DNA of 42,841 nucleotides from Rubrivivax gelatinosus (GTDB lineage Bacteria; Pseudomonadota; Gammaproteobacteria; Burkholderiales; Burkholderiaceae_C), in the NCBI RefSeq assembly GCF_016583785.1, contig NZ_NRRU01000044.1, positions 1 to 42,841 on the forward strand. The letters run 5' to 3'. The translations under genes were made by a program, and so were the position numbers. The notes under the pieces were generated by a model, which was not told where the DNA came from, made no database searches, and saw nothing but the letters and a program-made list of their open reading frames with translations. Every line of letters begins with the position of its first letter. The first letter of the stretch is position 1. This document shows positions 1 through 8,310 of the stretch, in pieces.

Positions 1-550
1 TGGTGGCCAACGGCCGCGACGCCGACATCGGATGCCCGGGGCGCCAGCGCTGCCAGTAGCAGCCGGGTGTCCCGGCCCGGTCTTCGCGTGACGCCGGCTG
101 CACATGCCAGCCGCCGCTGCCGCCGCTGTCCTTGCGCAGCCAGCCGGCGGGCTCGGCCGGCGGCGTGAACGACACCTCCGGGTGGGCGATGCCGGCTTCG
201 TCGAGCGCGGCAAAGAAGGCCCGCGGATCGCGCAAGCGCGCCAGGTCGGCGCCGGCTGTGCCGATCAGCGGCAGGCGTTCGGCGCCGGCCTGCAGCAGCT
301 CGGGCCGGCCGTCGAAACCGGCACCGGCGATCCAGCCTTCGACACCGCCGTTCAGCGCCAGGCGCTGCAGCGCCGCCAGCAGGGTCTCGCCGTCGATCTC
401 CAGCCGCCCGGGCGTGCCGATGGTCTGCCAGTGGGCGGCACGCTGTACGGTGTCGGCGTCGCCGAAGCAGTCGAGCGCGACGACACGCTGGCCGTCCAGC
501 GCCGCCAGTTCGACCAGCGCACGCGCGGACAGGGCGGCGACGGCGAGCAT
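1..550 (-). CDS. ATP-grasp protein of the H4MPT gene block (C-terminus cut by window edge)
   Basis: An open frame of 183 codons runs from ATG at 550 leftward off the window with no stop. It begins five bases after the mtdB stop, so it is the next gene of the same operon. The N-terminal ~100 residues look like a pre-ATP-grasp domain (MLAVAALSARALVELAAL). They are followed by GTAGADLARLRDPRAFFAAL and a glycine-rich ATP-grasp strand-loop, RKDSGGSGGWHV. Predicted ATP-grasp enzymes of unknown substrate recur in bacterial H4MPT clusters, where they are thought to act in cofactor biosynthesis; assigning that role here is inference from context. There is no strong Shine-Dalgarno, which suggests translational coupling to mtdB. 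The C-terminal catalytic part lies outside the window. Confidence 0.65.
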   Translation of the reverse strand, partial: MLAVAALSARALVELAALDGQRVVALDCFGDADTVQRAAHWQTIGTPGRLEIDGETLLAALQRLALNGGVEGWIAGAGFDGRPELLQAGAERLPLIGTAGADLARLRDPRAFFAALDEAGIAHPEVSFTPPAEPAGWLRKDSGGSGGWHVQPASREDRAGTPGCYWQRWRPGHPMSASRPLAT

Positions 551-555
551 CAGGC

Positions 556-1470
556 TCAGCTGCTGGCGCCCGCCTTCTCCGCCAGCCAGCCGCGAGCGGT
601 CTCGAAGGCGTCGCCGAAGCTGTAGCAGACGGCTTTGTCGGCCTCGCGCATGCGCTGCAGCAGCCGGTGCTGGGTCTGGTACTTGACGTTGCCGATCGCC
701 AGCGCGCCTATGCCAAGCGCCGACGTTCCGGCCAGCGGCTTGGCGTCGTCCATCACGCCGACACCGGCGATGCCTTCGGGCGGCACCGCGTTGACGTCGG
801 CGGCGACCTTCAGCGCGAGCGCGTGTTTCAGGTCCTCGGCCGACACCGCCTGCACGCCGGCCTTGGCGCAGGAGAGCACGACGTCGGCCTCGGCCAGCGA
901 GTGACGCACCGCGTTGGCGTCGCCGCCCGAGATGCCGTGCAGCGTGACGCCGAAGTGTTTCGCGGTCTCGCTCGCCGCCTCCTCGGCGGCGTCTATGCCC
1001 TGGCGGCTGGACAGCAGCACGCGTGCGCCGGCCTGGGCGGCGATGACGGCGGCGATGCGTCCCACCGGCCCGGTGCCGCCGAGCACGACGATGCGCTGGC
1101 CGGCGAGGCCGGCGCCGCTCTTCTTCAGCGCCTGCTCGACGCAGGCGACCATCGCCGCGGCGGTGGTGTAGGCGCCGCTCGGGTCGGCCATCAGCGAGAC
1201 GACGAAGGGTTTGACCATCGCCGCCTGAGCCTTCTTCAGCATGTCGGCGGCGAGCAGCGCGTCGCGCCCGCCGATGAAGATGCCGGTGCGTGCGACGCCC
1301 TTGGGGCCGCGCGAGAAGATCGCGTCCTGCGTCATGCCAGCGACCGCGTCCAGACCGACTTCGCCATAGGGCACGATGATCTGGTAGCCGGCGTCGGCGG
1401 CCATGTTGACGTCGAACGGGCTCATCTGTTTGCCCGGCGTGAACATGTGCAGGATGTACGGACGTTCCAT
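556..1470 (-). CDS. mtdB: Methylene-tetrahydromethanopterin dehydrogenase
   Basis: 304 residues starting MERPYILHMFTPGKQMSPFD. It oxidises methylene-H4MPT to methenyl-H4MPT with NAD(P)+ in the cytoplasmic formaldehyde oxidation pathway. The N-terminal domain has the MtdA/MtdB-type stretch NMAADAGYQIIVPYGEV. A Rossmann nucleotide site, VVLGGTGPVGRIAAV, sits near residue 130. Length matches the family (about 290-305). MtdA and MtdB are paralogues. The adjacent beta-RFAP synthase favours the H4MPT-specific MtdB over the dual-specificity MtdA. The start is the first ATG of the conserved N-terminus; a much longer in-frame extension upstream is only the antisense-frame shadow of the beta-RFAP synthase gene. 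The upstream gene ends 20 bases before this start. Confidence 0.88.
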   Translation of the reverse strand: MERPYILHMFTPGKQMSPFDVNMAADAGYQIIVPYGEVGLDAVAGMTQDAIFSRGPKGVARTGIFIGGRDALLAADMLKKAQAAMVKPFVVSLMADPSGAYTTAAAMVACVEQALKKSGAGLAGQRIVVLGGTGPVGRIAAVIAAQAGARVLLSSRQGIDAAEEAASETAKHFGVTLHGISGGDANAVRHSLAEADVVLSCAKAGVQAVSAEDLKHALALKVAADVNAVPPEGIAGVGVMDDAKPLAGTSALGIGALAIGNVKYQTQHRLLQRMREADKAVCYSFGDAFETARGWLAEKAGASS

Positions 1471-1490
1471 CGTTTCGCTCTTCGAAGAGG

Positions 1491-2537
1491 TCAGGCGACG
1501 CGGGCGCCGTGGGCGCGGGCGGCCACGGTGGTGATGGCCAGCGCCGGGGAGACGACGCCGGCGGCCAGCGCCGCGTCGAGCAGCCGCGCCGCGGCGGCGG
1601 CCGAGGGCAGGATCGCGAAGCCGGTCGGGCCCCAGGAACTCTGGCCGACGGCGGCGGCGTCGCCGGCTTCGCTGCGGATCCACTGCAGCAGCCGGCCGAC
1701 CTCGGCGCTGGTGTAGGCGCTGCCGTCCTGGGCCGGCGCGAAGTGGCCGCCGAGCAGGTCCTGTACGCGGTTCAGTCCGGCGGCAAACGCGGTGAAGTCG
1801 TCGCCCGCGGCGCCCGGCAGCACGCGCATCAGCACCTGGTGGCAGAGTTCGGCTGCGCCTTCGAGGGGCAGCGGCGGTAGCGCGGCGATGGCGCGCTTCT
1901 CTTCGTCGCCTGACAGACCGCGGCGCCCTGGATGGCGCACGACGATCACACGCCAGGCCGCAGGCAGCGCCAGCCGCGCGAGCACCGGTGCCGGCGCGCC
2001 GTCGCGTCCCGGGCCACCGTCGACGATCAGCCCGCCGGCGTCGAAACCGGCGATGCCGATGCCCGAACGCCGGCCGCGGCCCAGCCAGGCGGCGAGCTGC
2101 GGCGTCGTCAGCTCCAGCGCGTGCAGGCGTGCGAAGGCGCGGCCCAGCGCCAGCGCGAGCTGGGTGCCCGAGCCGAAACCGGCGTGCGGCGGCAGCACAC
2201 GCACGAGGCGCAGCGCCAGCGGCGCGTCGTGGCCGCTGCGCTCGCGCAGCAGGCGCAGGTGCTCGAGCGCACGCCCGAGTTCGGCCTGGCCGTCGTCGCT
2301 GTCGGCGCAGGCCGAGTCGTGTTCCGCGAATCCGAGCTCGAGCTCGGTCTCGAAACCGTCTATCACGAGCCCCAGGCTGCCGAAACGCCGGCCCAGCGTG
2401 CCCGCCGGGTCGAGGAAACCCAGGTGCAGCCGGCCGGGCGCGCGCACTGCGACACGCGCGAGGGCATCGGCGCGGGCGGGCAGCGTCGAGATCATGGCCG
2501 GCGGGCCGCAGGAAGCGGGAGGTGCATGCCCGTTCAT
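1491..2537 (-). CDS. Beta-ribofuranosylaminobenzene 5'-phosphate synthase
   Basis: 348 residues. The family condenses p-hydroxybenzoate or p-aminobenzoate with PRPP, the first committed step of methanopterin synthesis. The body begins RVAVRAPGRLHLGFLDPAG and contains the GHMP-kinase-like loop PPHAGFGSGTQLALALG near residue 120. The motif GRGRRSGIGIAGFDAGG and the C-terminal block VGQSSWGPTGFAI are also characteristic. The start at 2537 gives a 14-residue lead-in (MNGHAPPASCGPPA); an internal ATG at 2495 (MISTLPAR) is an alternative. It lies 20 bases upstream of mtdB on the same strand, so the two are probably co-transcribed. It indicates that the organism makes its own H4MPT or dephospho-H4MPT. 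Confidence 0.85.
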   Translation of the reverse strand: MNGHAPPASCGPPAMISTLPARADALARVAVRAPGRLHLGFLDPAGTLGRRFGSLGLVIDGFETELELGFAEHDSACADSDDGQAELGRALEHLRLLRERSGHDAPLALRLVRVLPPHAGFGSGTQLALALGRAFARLHALELTTPQLAAWLGRGRRSGIGIAGFDAGGLIVDGGPGRDGAPAPVLARLALPAAWRVIVVRHPGRRGLSGDEEKRAIAALPPLPLEGAAELCHQVLMRVLPGAAGDDFTAFAAGLNRVQDLLGGHFAPAQDGSAYTSAEVGRLLQWIRSEAGDAAAVGQSSWGPTGFAILPSAAAAARLLDAALAAGVVSPALAITTVAARAHGARVA

Positions 2538-2668
2538 TGCAAGACATGTTCCCTGTCGGTGCGGGGTCTGGCGGGGCCCCGAACCCCGGGATTACCCGCG
2601 CAAAACGAGGCTCCCGGCCCGGCCGCTGTGCCGCGCCGGGGACACTGTGTCAACCCAGCGCGCGGCCC

Positions 2669-3058
2669 TCAGTCGTACTTGATGTACTTGAAACGCGGGT
2701 CGTCGGGCGTGCCTTCGAACACCGGCTCGGCCTCGCGGCCGGGCTGCCACATCACGACCTCGTCGATCTTCTTCGCCAGCGCGAAGTCCTTCTCGGTGAT
2801 GCCTTTGGCGTCGTGCGTCTGCAGCTTCACCGTGACGAAGGCGTAGGAGACCGCCAGGTCGGGGTGGTGCCAGGCGGCCTCGGCGAGGTGGCCGACGGTG
2901 TTGACGACCATCAGCGTGCCCTTCCAGCCCGAGGTCTTGAACTTGCGGCGGATCCAGCCGCCTTCCAGCGTCCAGCCTGGCAGTTCGTCCTTCAGCCGGG
3001 CTTCGGTTTCGTCGTCGGTGAACGGTTCGTTCGCCGGCTTTCTGCGCCAGGTGCTCAT
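2669..3058 (-). CDS. phhB: 4a-hydroxytetrahydrobiopterin (pterin carbinolamine) dehydratase
   Basis: 129 residues starting MSTWRRKPANEPF. The DCoH/PhhB fold dehydrates pterin-4a-carbinolamine. The family signature is clear: LPGWTLEGGWIRRKF, then VVNTVGHLAEAAWHHPDL with the paired histidines typical of the active site, then VKLQTHDAKGITEKDFALA. I chose the ATG at 3058; a longer frame to 3112 adds low-complexity residues without homology character. It is 131 bases upstream of the beta-RFAP synthase on the same strand. DCoH homologues are known members of bacterial H4MPT clusters, so a role in H4MPT or molybdopterin-like pterin metabolism is possible. No phenylalanine hydroxylase is seen in the window. 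The C-terminus (FEGTPDDPRFKYIKYD) is a charged extension. Confidence 0.85.
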   Translation of the reverse strand: MSTWRRKPANEPFTDDETEARLKDELPGWTLEGGWIRRKFKTSGWKGTLMVVNTVGHLAEAAWHHPDLAVSYAFVTVKLQTHDAKGITEKDFALAKKIDEVVMWQPGREAEPVFEGTPDDPRFKYIKYD

Positions 3059-3166
3059 CGTGCGGTCCTTGCTGCGCCCGCGGTGCGGGGCGGTCGGCCG
3101 CGACGATGGCATGCGGCGTCGGGCGACACGGCGGCGGGGTTTCCGCCGCCGCGGCCTCGGGCGCCG

Positions 3167-4003
3167 TCAGCGCGAGCGCACGATCGCCTTGAACTTCTTC
3201 GTCTGCTCGACCAGTGCGCCTTCGACCGGCAGCCGCTCCATGCTGGAAGCGCCGTAGAAGCCGTCGACGACGGGGCAGTGCTCGAGGATGTAGTGTGCGT
3301 CCTCGGGCTGGGCGATCGGGCCGCCGTGGCAGAGCACGATGATGTCGGGGCGCACGCGGCGTGCGGCCTCGGCCCAGGCATTGATGCGCGGCACGCAGTC
3401 GGCCAGCGTCAGCGCGGTCTCGGCGCCGATCGCGCCGCCGGTCGTCAGCCCCATGTGCGGCACGATGATGTCGGCGCCGGCGCGCGCCATGTCGGCGGCG
3501 CTGGTCTCGTCGAAGACGTAGGGCGTGGTCAGCAGGTCCAGCTCCGCCGCCGCGCGGATCATGTCGACTTCCAGGCCGTAGCCCATGCCGGTCTCTTCCA
3601 GGTTCGCGCGGAAGTTGCCGTCGATCAGGCCGACCGTCGGGAAGTTCTGCACGCCCGAGAAGCCGACCGCGATCAGCTGCTGCAGGAAGTGCTCGCGCAG
3701 CATGAAGGGGTCGGTGCCGTTGACGCCGGCCAGCACCGGCGTGTGCCGCACCATCGGCAGCACCTCGCGCGCCATGTCGAGCACGATCTCGTTGGCGTTG
3801 CCGTAAGCCAGCAGCCCGGCGAGCGAGCCGCGCCCGGCCATGCGGTAGCGGCCCGAGTTGTAGATCACGATCAGGTCGATGCCGCCGGCTTCTTCGCACT
3901 TGGCCGACAGCCCGGTGCCGGCGCCGCCGCCGATGATGGGTTCGCCGCGCGCGATCTGGGCGCGAAAGCTCTCGAGGATCTGCTGTCGGGGAATGCGTGC
4001 CAT
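3167..4003 (-). CDS. Phosphoenolpyruvate hydrolase-family TIM-barrel protein
   Basis: 278 residues. It matches the family annotated as PEP hydrolase-like or TIM-barrel signal transduction protein: a barrel related to the PEP mutase/isocitrate lyase type but of unproved function. Visible blocks are [74 protein letters not shown] and [21 protein letters not shown] purine-rich AGAGAGA precedes the start. The gene lies 38 bases downstream of a UPF0261 protein. The two families are habitual neighbours and are sometimes fused in other bacteria and fungi, so they probably act as one system, perhaps in aromatic or secondary metabolite turnover. Substrate unknown. Confidence 0.8.
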   Translation of the reverse strand: MARIPRQQILESFRAQIARGEPIIGGGAGTGLSAKCEEAGGIDLIVIYNSGRYRMAGRGSLAGLLAYGNANEIVLDMAREVLPMVRHTPVLAGVNGTDPFMLREHFLQQLIAVGFSGVQNFPTVGLIDGNFRANLEETGMGYGLEVDMIRAAAELDLLTTPYVFDETSAADMARAGADIIVPHMGLTTGGAIGAETALTLADCVPRINAWAEAARRVRPDIIVLCHGGPIAQPEDAHYILEHCPVVDGFYGASSMERLPVEGALVEQTKKFKAIVRSR

Positions 4004-4041
4004 GGTGCGTCTCTCTCTTTCGGGGCTGGCGGCACCGGCTG

Positions 4042-5253
4042 TCAGCCGGCGATCTCCTTGAAGGCGTGCACGAGCTGGGCGGCGAAGCCCGGGTCGTTCA
4101 GGTGCAGCGGCGAACGCAGCAGCTGGCGCTCGGCGCTGGCGTGGAACTCGATCTCGAGGGTGTCGAACAGCGCCTGGTCGGCGGCCGGGTCCCAGAAGGG
4201 CTGGCCTTGTGCGTCGAGCATCGAGACGCCGCCTTCAGGCAGGAAAAAACGCACCGGGCCGGTCATGCGGTTGAGCTTCTCGGCGAGGAAGCGGCCGATC
4301 GCGACGTTGTCATCGACGCTGGTGCGCATCAGCGTCACGTTGGCGTTGTGGCGGTAGAGCTTGCGCTCGCGGTAGCGCACCGGCACGGTCTCGAGCGCGG
4401 CGAAGTTCACCATGTCCAGCGCGCCGCAGCTGCCGACATAAGGCACGCGGCTGCGCGCGATCGCGTCCAGGCGCTCGGCGCCGGCGCTGAAGACGCCGCC
4501 CATCAGCTCGTCGGCGATCTCGGTCGTCGTGACGTCGATGACGCCGGCCAGCAGCCGCGAGTCGGCGAGCTTCTCCATCGACTGGCCACCGGTGCCGGTG
4601 GCGTGGAAGACCAGGCAGTCGTAGTCGGCCTCCAGCAGCGCGGTGGCCGATTGCACGCAGGGCGTGGTGACGCCGAACATCGTCAGGCCGATGGCCGGCT
4701 TGGTGGCCAGCACCTCGGCGCGCTCCAGCACCATGCCGCCGAGCGCGTGCGCGGCGTTGGCCAGCACACGCTGGCTGATGCGGTTCAGGCCCTGCACGTC
4801 GGTGACCGAATACATCATGCAGATGTCGCTCGGGCCGACGTAGGGCCGCACGTCGCCCGAGGCGACGGTGCTGACCATCAGCTTGGGCACGCCCACCGGC
4901 AGCGCACGCATCGCCGGCGTCGCCAGCGCGGTGGCGCCCGAGCCCCCGGCCGACAGCAGGCCGCCGACGTCGGTGCGGGTGAGGATGAAGTTCTCGAAGG
5001 CCAGCGCCATCGCCGTCACCGCGCTGCCGCGGTCGCCGGTGAAGACGCCGGCGCCGCCCTGCGGGTGGTGCAGCGCCACTTCCTGCGGCCGGACGTCGGC
5101 GGCCGACTCGCAGCCGCTGGTCGACAGGTCGACGGTGCAGACGGGAACGCCCATCGCCGCCAGGCGCTCGGCCAGGTAGCCGAGTTCGCGCGCCTTGGTG
5201 TCGAAGGTGCCGGCGACGTAGGCCAGGCGGGGGCTCGATGCGGACGAGATCAT
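4042..5253 (-). CDS. Tm-1-like ATP-binding (UPF0261) protein
   Basis: 403 residues. Members resemble the N-terminal domain of the plant Tm-1 resistance protein. Characteristic segments are the start [47 protein letters not shown] with its glycine-rich nucleotide loop, [29 protein letters not shown] near residue 240, and [15 protein letters not shown]. An AGGAG ribosome site lies directly before ATG 5253. It is the first gene of a two-gene minus-strand operon with the PEP-hydrolase-like protein and is divergent from a TetR regulator. A 16-bp palindrome between them suggests control by that regulator. Biochemical function is not established for the bacterial family. Confidence 0.82.
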   Translation of the reverse strand: MISSASSPRLAYVAGTFDTKARELGYLAERLAAMGVPVCTVDLSTSGCESAADVRPQEVALHHPQGGAGVFTGDRGSAVTAMALAFENFILTRTDVGGLLSAGGSGATALATPAMRALPVGVPKLMVSTVASGDVRPYVGPSDICMMYSVTDVQGLNRISQRVLANAAHALGGMVLERAEVLATKPAIGLTMFGVTTPCVQSATALLEADYDCLVFHATGTGGQSMEKLADSRLLAGVIDVTTTEIADELMGGVFSAGAERLDAIARSRVPYVGSCGALDMVNFAALETVPVRYRERKLYRHNANVTLMRTSVDDNVAIGRFLAEKLNRMTGPVRFFLPEGGVSMLDAQGQPFWDPAADQALFDTLEIEFHASAERQLLRSPLHLNDPGFAAQLVHAFKEIAG

Positions 5254-5321
5254 GGGAGCTCCTGGGGCGCCGAGCAGGAACGCGAGCTCACGCGCGACGG
5301 CTGAGATAGGGGGTAAAAGGG

Positions 5322-5337
5322 TGAGACAAGTGTCTCA
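5322..5337. promoter_or_regulatory. Perfect 7-2-7 palindrome, candidate TetR operator
   Basis: TGAGACA-AG-TGTCTCA is a perfect inverted repeat. It sits in the 130-base divergent region between the UPF0261 operon (start 5253, minus) and the TetR gene (start 5384, plus). Short perfect palindromes in divergent promoters are the usual binding site of the neighbouring TetR repressor. No convincing sigma-70 boxes could be fixed on either side. Assignment to this regulator is inference. Confidence 0.6.
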
Positions 5338-5383
5338 TCGGCGGACTTGTGTTGCAATCCTGACCACGCCCGCCGTTGCCGCG

Positions 5384-6067
5384 ATGTCGAAGACCACCCG
5401 CCAGCCCCTGCCCGCGCCGCCGCCGGTCGTCGAGATCGAAGGCGGCATCCGCGGCGCCACGCGCCGGCTGCTGCTGGAGGCGGCGATGCTGCTGATCCGC
5501 GAAGGCCAGGTGCCGACGCTGCCCGAGGTCGCACGCCGCGCCCAGGTCTCGCGTGCCACCGCCTACCGCTACTTCCCCAGCCGCAGCGCGCTGATCACCG
5601 CGGTGATCGACGTCTCGCTCGGTCCGCTGCGTTGCTTCGACTCGGCCGAGCCCGACGGCCGCCGCCGCGTGGCCGAGCTGTTCGAGTCGACCTTTCCGCG
5701 TTTTCGCGAGTTCGAGCCGCAGATGCGCGCCGCCGCGCAGCTGGCGCTGGAGCATTGGGCGCGCGAACGTGCCGGCCTGCTCGACGAGGTGCCGTACCGG
5801 CGCGGCCACCGCGTCGGCATCCTCGCGCACGCGCTGGCGCCGCTGCAGCCGGTGCTGCCGGCGGCGGCGCTGGAGCGGCTGCACCGGGCGCTGTCGGTGC
5901 TCTACGGCATCGAGCCGCGCGTCGTGCTGAAGGACATCTGGGGCCTGGCCGACGCCGAGGTCGACGCCATCGTCGCCTGGATGGCCGACGCGCTGGTCAC
6001 GAGTTCCTTGCGCGAGGCCGAGGCTGCGCCACCGGCGCGCCGCACACGCACGAAAGTCTCTACATGA
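5384..6067 (+). CDS. TetR-family transcriptional regulator
   Basis: 227 residues from ATG 5384 (MSKTTRQPLP). The N-terminal helix-turn-helix reads RRLLLEAAMLLIREGQVPTL, then EVARRAQVSRATAYRYFPSR, which is the classic TetR recognition helix ending Y-R-Y-F. The remainder (about residues 75-215) is an alpha-helical ligand domain that I cannot assign to a ligand. A longer frame upstream to 5252 would run through the palindrome at 5322-5337 and is not preferred. Its divergent neighbour is the UPF0261/PEP-hydrolase-like operon, the likely target. The stop overlaps the start of the following DUF1653 gene in an ATGA junction. Confidence 0.85.
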   Translation: MSKTTRQPLPAPPPVVEIEGGIRGATRRLLLEAAMLLIREGQVPTLPEVARRAQVSRATAYRYFPSRSALITAVIDVSLGPLRCFDSAEPDGRRRVAELFESTFPRFREFEPQMRAAAQLALEHWARERAGLLDEVPYRRGHRVGILAHALAPLQPVLPAAALERLHRALSVLYGIEPRVVLKDIWGLADAEVDAIVAWMADALVTSSLREAEAAPPARRTRTKVST

Positions 6068-6300
6068 AAGACGACAGCCTGCCACCGCTGCCGACGATCG
6101 CGGCCGGCCGCTACCGCCACTACAAGGGCGGCGAGTACGAGGTGCTGGGCGTCGTGCGCCACAGCGAGACGCTGGAGCCGCTGGTGCTGTACCGGCCGCT
6201 GTACGCCAGCGCCGACACCTGGGTGCGGCCGTTCGCGATGTTCGGCGAAGCCGTCGAGCTCGATGGCCGGCTGCGGCCGCGTTTCGAGCGCGTCGGCTGA
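6064..6300 (+). CDS. DUF1653 domain protein
   Basis: 78 residues, MKDDSLPPLPTIAAGRYRHY. The DUF1653 core is visible as GRYRHYKGGEYEVLGVVRHSE, then LVLYRPLYASADTWVRPFAMF. Length matches these small single-domain proteins, whose role is unknown. It starts inside the TetR stop codon (ATGA, 6064-6067), so it is translationally coupled to the regulator; I see no functional reason for that pairing. High confidence as a gene, none on function. Confidence 0.82.
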   Translation: MKDDSLPPLPTIAAGRYRHYKGGEYEVLGVVRHSETLEPLVLYRPLYASADTWVRPFAMFGEAVELDGRLRPRFERVG

Positions 6301-6373
6301 GGCCGACCCTGCGCCGGCGCGTGGCGGCGCGCGCGTTTAGCATCGCCGCCGCCTCGACACCGCCAGGAGCCGC

Positions 6374-7453
6374 ATGAACCGCCCGTATCGCATCGCCGTC
6401 ATCCCCGGAGACGGCATTGGCCAGGAAGTCGCGCCCGAGGGCGTGCGCGTGCTGCGGCGCGCGGCCGAACGTTTCGGCCTGCAGCTCGAGCTGACCGACA
6501 TCGCATGGGCCAGCTGCGACTACTACCTCGAACACGGCACGATGATGCCGGCCGACTGGAAGCAGCAACTCGCCGGCATGGACGCGATCTTCTTCGGCGC
6601 CGTCGGCTGGCCGGCCGCGGTGCCCGACAACGTCTCGCTCTGGGGCAGCCTGCTGAAGTTCAGGCGCGAGTTCGACCAGTACGTGAACCTGCGCCCGGTG
6701 CGGCTATTCGACGGCGTGCCCTGTCCGCTGGCCGGGCGCAAGCCGGGCGACCTGGACTACCTGATCGTGCGCGAGAACACCGAGGGCGAGTACACCAACC
6801 TCGGCGGCACGATGTTCGCCGGCACCGAGCGCGAGATCGTGATCCAGGAGTCGGTCTTCAGCCGCCACGGCACCGACCGGGTGCTGAAGTACGCGTTCGA
6901 ACTGGCGGCTTCGCGCGCGCGCCGGCACCTGACGGTGGCGACCAAGAGCAACGGCATCGCGATCAGCATGCCGTGGTGGGATTCACGCGCCGACGAGATG
7001 GCCAGGGCCTTCCCGCAGGTGCAGGTCGACAAGCAGCACATCGACATCCTGGCCGCGCGTTTCGTGCTGCAGCCGCAGCGTTTCGACGTCGTCGTCGCCA
7101 GCAACCTGTTCGGCGACATCCTGTCCGACCTGGGGCCGGCCACTGCCGGCACCATCGGCCTGGCGCCGTCGGCGAACCTGAACCCGGAGCGGCGTTTCCC
7201 GTCGCTGTTCGAGCCGGTGCACGGCTCGGCGCCCGACATCTTCGGCCAGAACATCGCCAACCCGATCGCGATGATCTGGTCGGGCGCGCTGCTGCTGGAC
7301 TTCCTGACCGCCGGCCAGGGCGCCGGCCGCGCCGCGCACGACGCCATCGTCGGCGCGATCGAGACCGTGCTGCGCGAGGGCCCGCGCACGCGCGACCTGG
7401 GCGGCACGGCCAGCACCAGCGAGCTCGGCGCGGCGGTGGCGGCACTGATCTGA
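6374..7453 (+). CDS. ttuC: Tartrate dehydrogenase / D-malate dehydrogenase (decarboxylating)
   Basis: 359 residues of the isocitrate/isopropylmalate dehydrogenase superfamily. It oxidises tartrate or D-malate with NAD+ and a divalent metal. Motifs: the start RIAVIPGDGIGQEVAPEGV; FFGAVGWPAAVPDNVSLWG, typical of the tartrate/D-malate branch rather than LeuB; LLKFRREFDQYVNLRPVR; ENTEGEYTN; the metal-binding SNLFGDILSDLGPA; and the nucleotide loop EPVHGSAPDIFG. An AGGAG precedes the ATG. It stands alone, so the carbon source (tartrate, malate or related) cannot be decided. Directly after the stop lies a small CCCC-TTC-GGGG hairpin at 7459-7469. LeuB is the alternative but fits less well. Confidence 0.85.
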   Translation: MNRPYRIAVIPGDGIGQEVAPEGVRVLRRAAERFGLQLELTDIAWASCDYYLEHGTMMPADWKQQLAGMDAIFFGAVGWPAAVPDNVSLWGSLLKFRREFDQYVNLRPVRLFDGVPCPLAGRKPGDLDYLIVRENTEGEYTNLGGTMFAGTEREIVIQESVFSRHGTDRVLKYAFELAASRARRHLTVATKSNGIAISMPWWDSRADEMARAFPQVQVDKQHIDILAARFVLQPQRFDVVVASNLFGDILSDLGPATAGTIGLAPSANLNPERRFPSLFEPVHGSAPDIFGQNIANPIAMIWSGALLLDFLTAGQGAGRAAHDAIVGAIETVLREGPRTRDLGGTASTSELGAAVAALI

Positions 7454-7582
7454 GCGCGCCCCTTCGGGGGACGAGTCCCGCCTTGCCGGTGGCGTCGGCG
7501 GCGCACACAGTGCCGGACAGGAGGCCGGCAGAGTGGCTAGCCTCGAAATGCGCGTGCGCGGCGCGACAGGCGGCTCGGTTCC

Positions 7583-8146
7583 ATGAGCACGCAACTGCTC
7601 GCGCCCGAGGCGATCACGTTGCGCATCGCCACCGTGCGTGGCCAGCGCGTGCTGCTGGACGCTGACCTGGCCGCGCTTTACGAGGTCGAGACCAAGCGGT
7701 TCAACGAGGCGGTTCGGCGCAACTTGGCCAAGTTCCCGGCCGACTTCATGTTCCAGCTCACCGCCCAGGAGTGGGCGGCTCTAAGGTCGCAGTTTGCGAC
7801 CTTGGACGCGGCGCCCGGCGGGCGCGGCCGGCACCGCAAGTACCTGCCCTATGCCTTCACCGAGCATGGAACGATCATGGCCGCGAACCTGCTGAGCAGC
7901 CCGCGCGCCATCGAGGTCTCGGTGTACGTGGTGCGAGCCTTCGTGCACATGCGTGAGCTGGCGGCGACGCACGGCGACCTGGCCAAACGCTTGGCCGAGT
8001 TGGAAGAGAAAACCGAGGCGCTGGCGATGCACCACGACACCTTCAGCCGAAACACGCGCAACCAGCTCAAGCAGGTCTTTGACGCCCTGCGCGAGCTGAT
8101 GACGCCGCCCGATCCGCCCAAGCGGCCGATCGGGTTCGTACCCTAA
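7583..8146 (+). CDS. ORF6N-domain DNA-binding protein
   Basis: 187 residues. The N-terminal ORF6N domain reads IATVRGQRVLLDADLAALYEV, then ETKRFNEAVRRNLAKFPADFMFQL, and continues with YLPYAFTEHGTIMAANLLSS. A coiled-coil segment follows at about residues 130-170 (LAKRLAELEEKTEALAMHHD). ORF6N proteins relate to the KilA-N/Bro class of phage antirepressors and are also common as single chromosomal genes. There is no other phage gene here, so this is a solitary accessory gene, possibly a prophage remnant. The stop is followed by a hairpin at 8205-8221 without a U-tract. Function unknown beyond predicted DNA binding. Confidence 0.82.
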   Translation: MSTQLLAPEAITLRIATVRGQRVLLDADLAALYEVETKRFNEAVRRNLAKFPADFMFQLTAQEWAALRSQFATLDAAPGGRGRHRKYLPYAFTEHGTIMAANLLSSPRAIEVSVYVVRAFVHMRELAATHGDLAKRLAELEEKTEALAMHHDTFSRNTRNQLKQVFDALRELMTPPDPPKRPIGFVP

Positions 8147-8223
8147 GGGGACCGGAACGAATAGCCGATGGGAGCGCGGTAGAGCCGCACGTCGTGGGCG
8201 GTGGGCGGCCTTGCAGGCCGCGG

Positions 8224-8283
8224 CAGCGATGTCAGCGATGTCAGCGATGTCAGCGATGTCAGCGATGTCAGCGATGTCAGCGA
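8224..8283. repeat. Tandem repeat, 9-bp unit CAGCGATGT, 6 full copies plus 6 bases
   Basis: Six exact copies run from 8224 to 8277, followed by CAGCGA. The array is intergenic, between the ORF6N stop (8146) and the dispersed element at 8311. Because the unit is a multiple of three it stays open in several frames, so the short frames across it are artefacts. Exact copies suggest recent slippage. Confidence 0.95.
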
Positions 8284-8310
8284 GCGCCGCCAAAACACCG
8301 CGTCATCCGC

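Noticed and set aside
7583..8146. Prophage or genomic island around the ORF6N gene
   Set aside because: No integrase, structural phage gene, tRNA or attachment repeat is present; it is a single gene.
8224..8283. CRISPR array
   Set aside because: The 9-bp units are contiguous with no spacers, and no cas genes are present.
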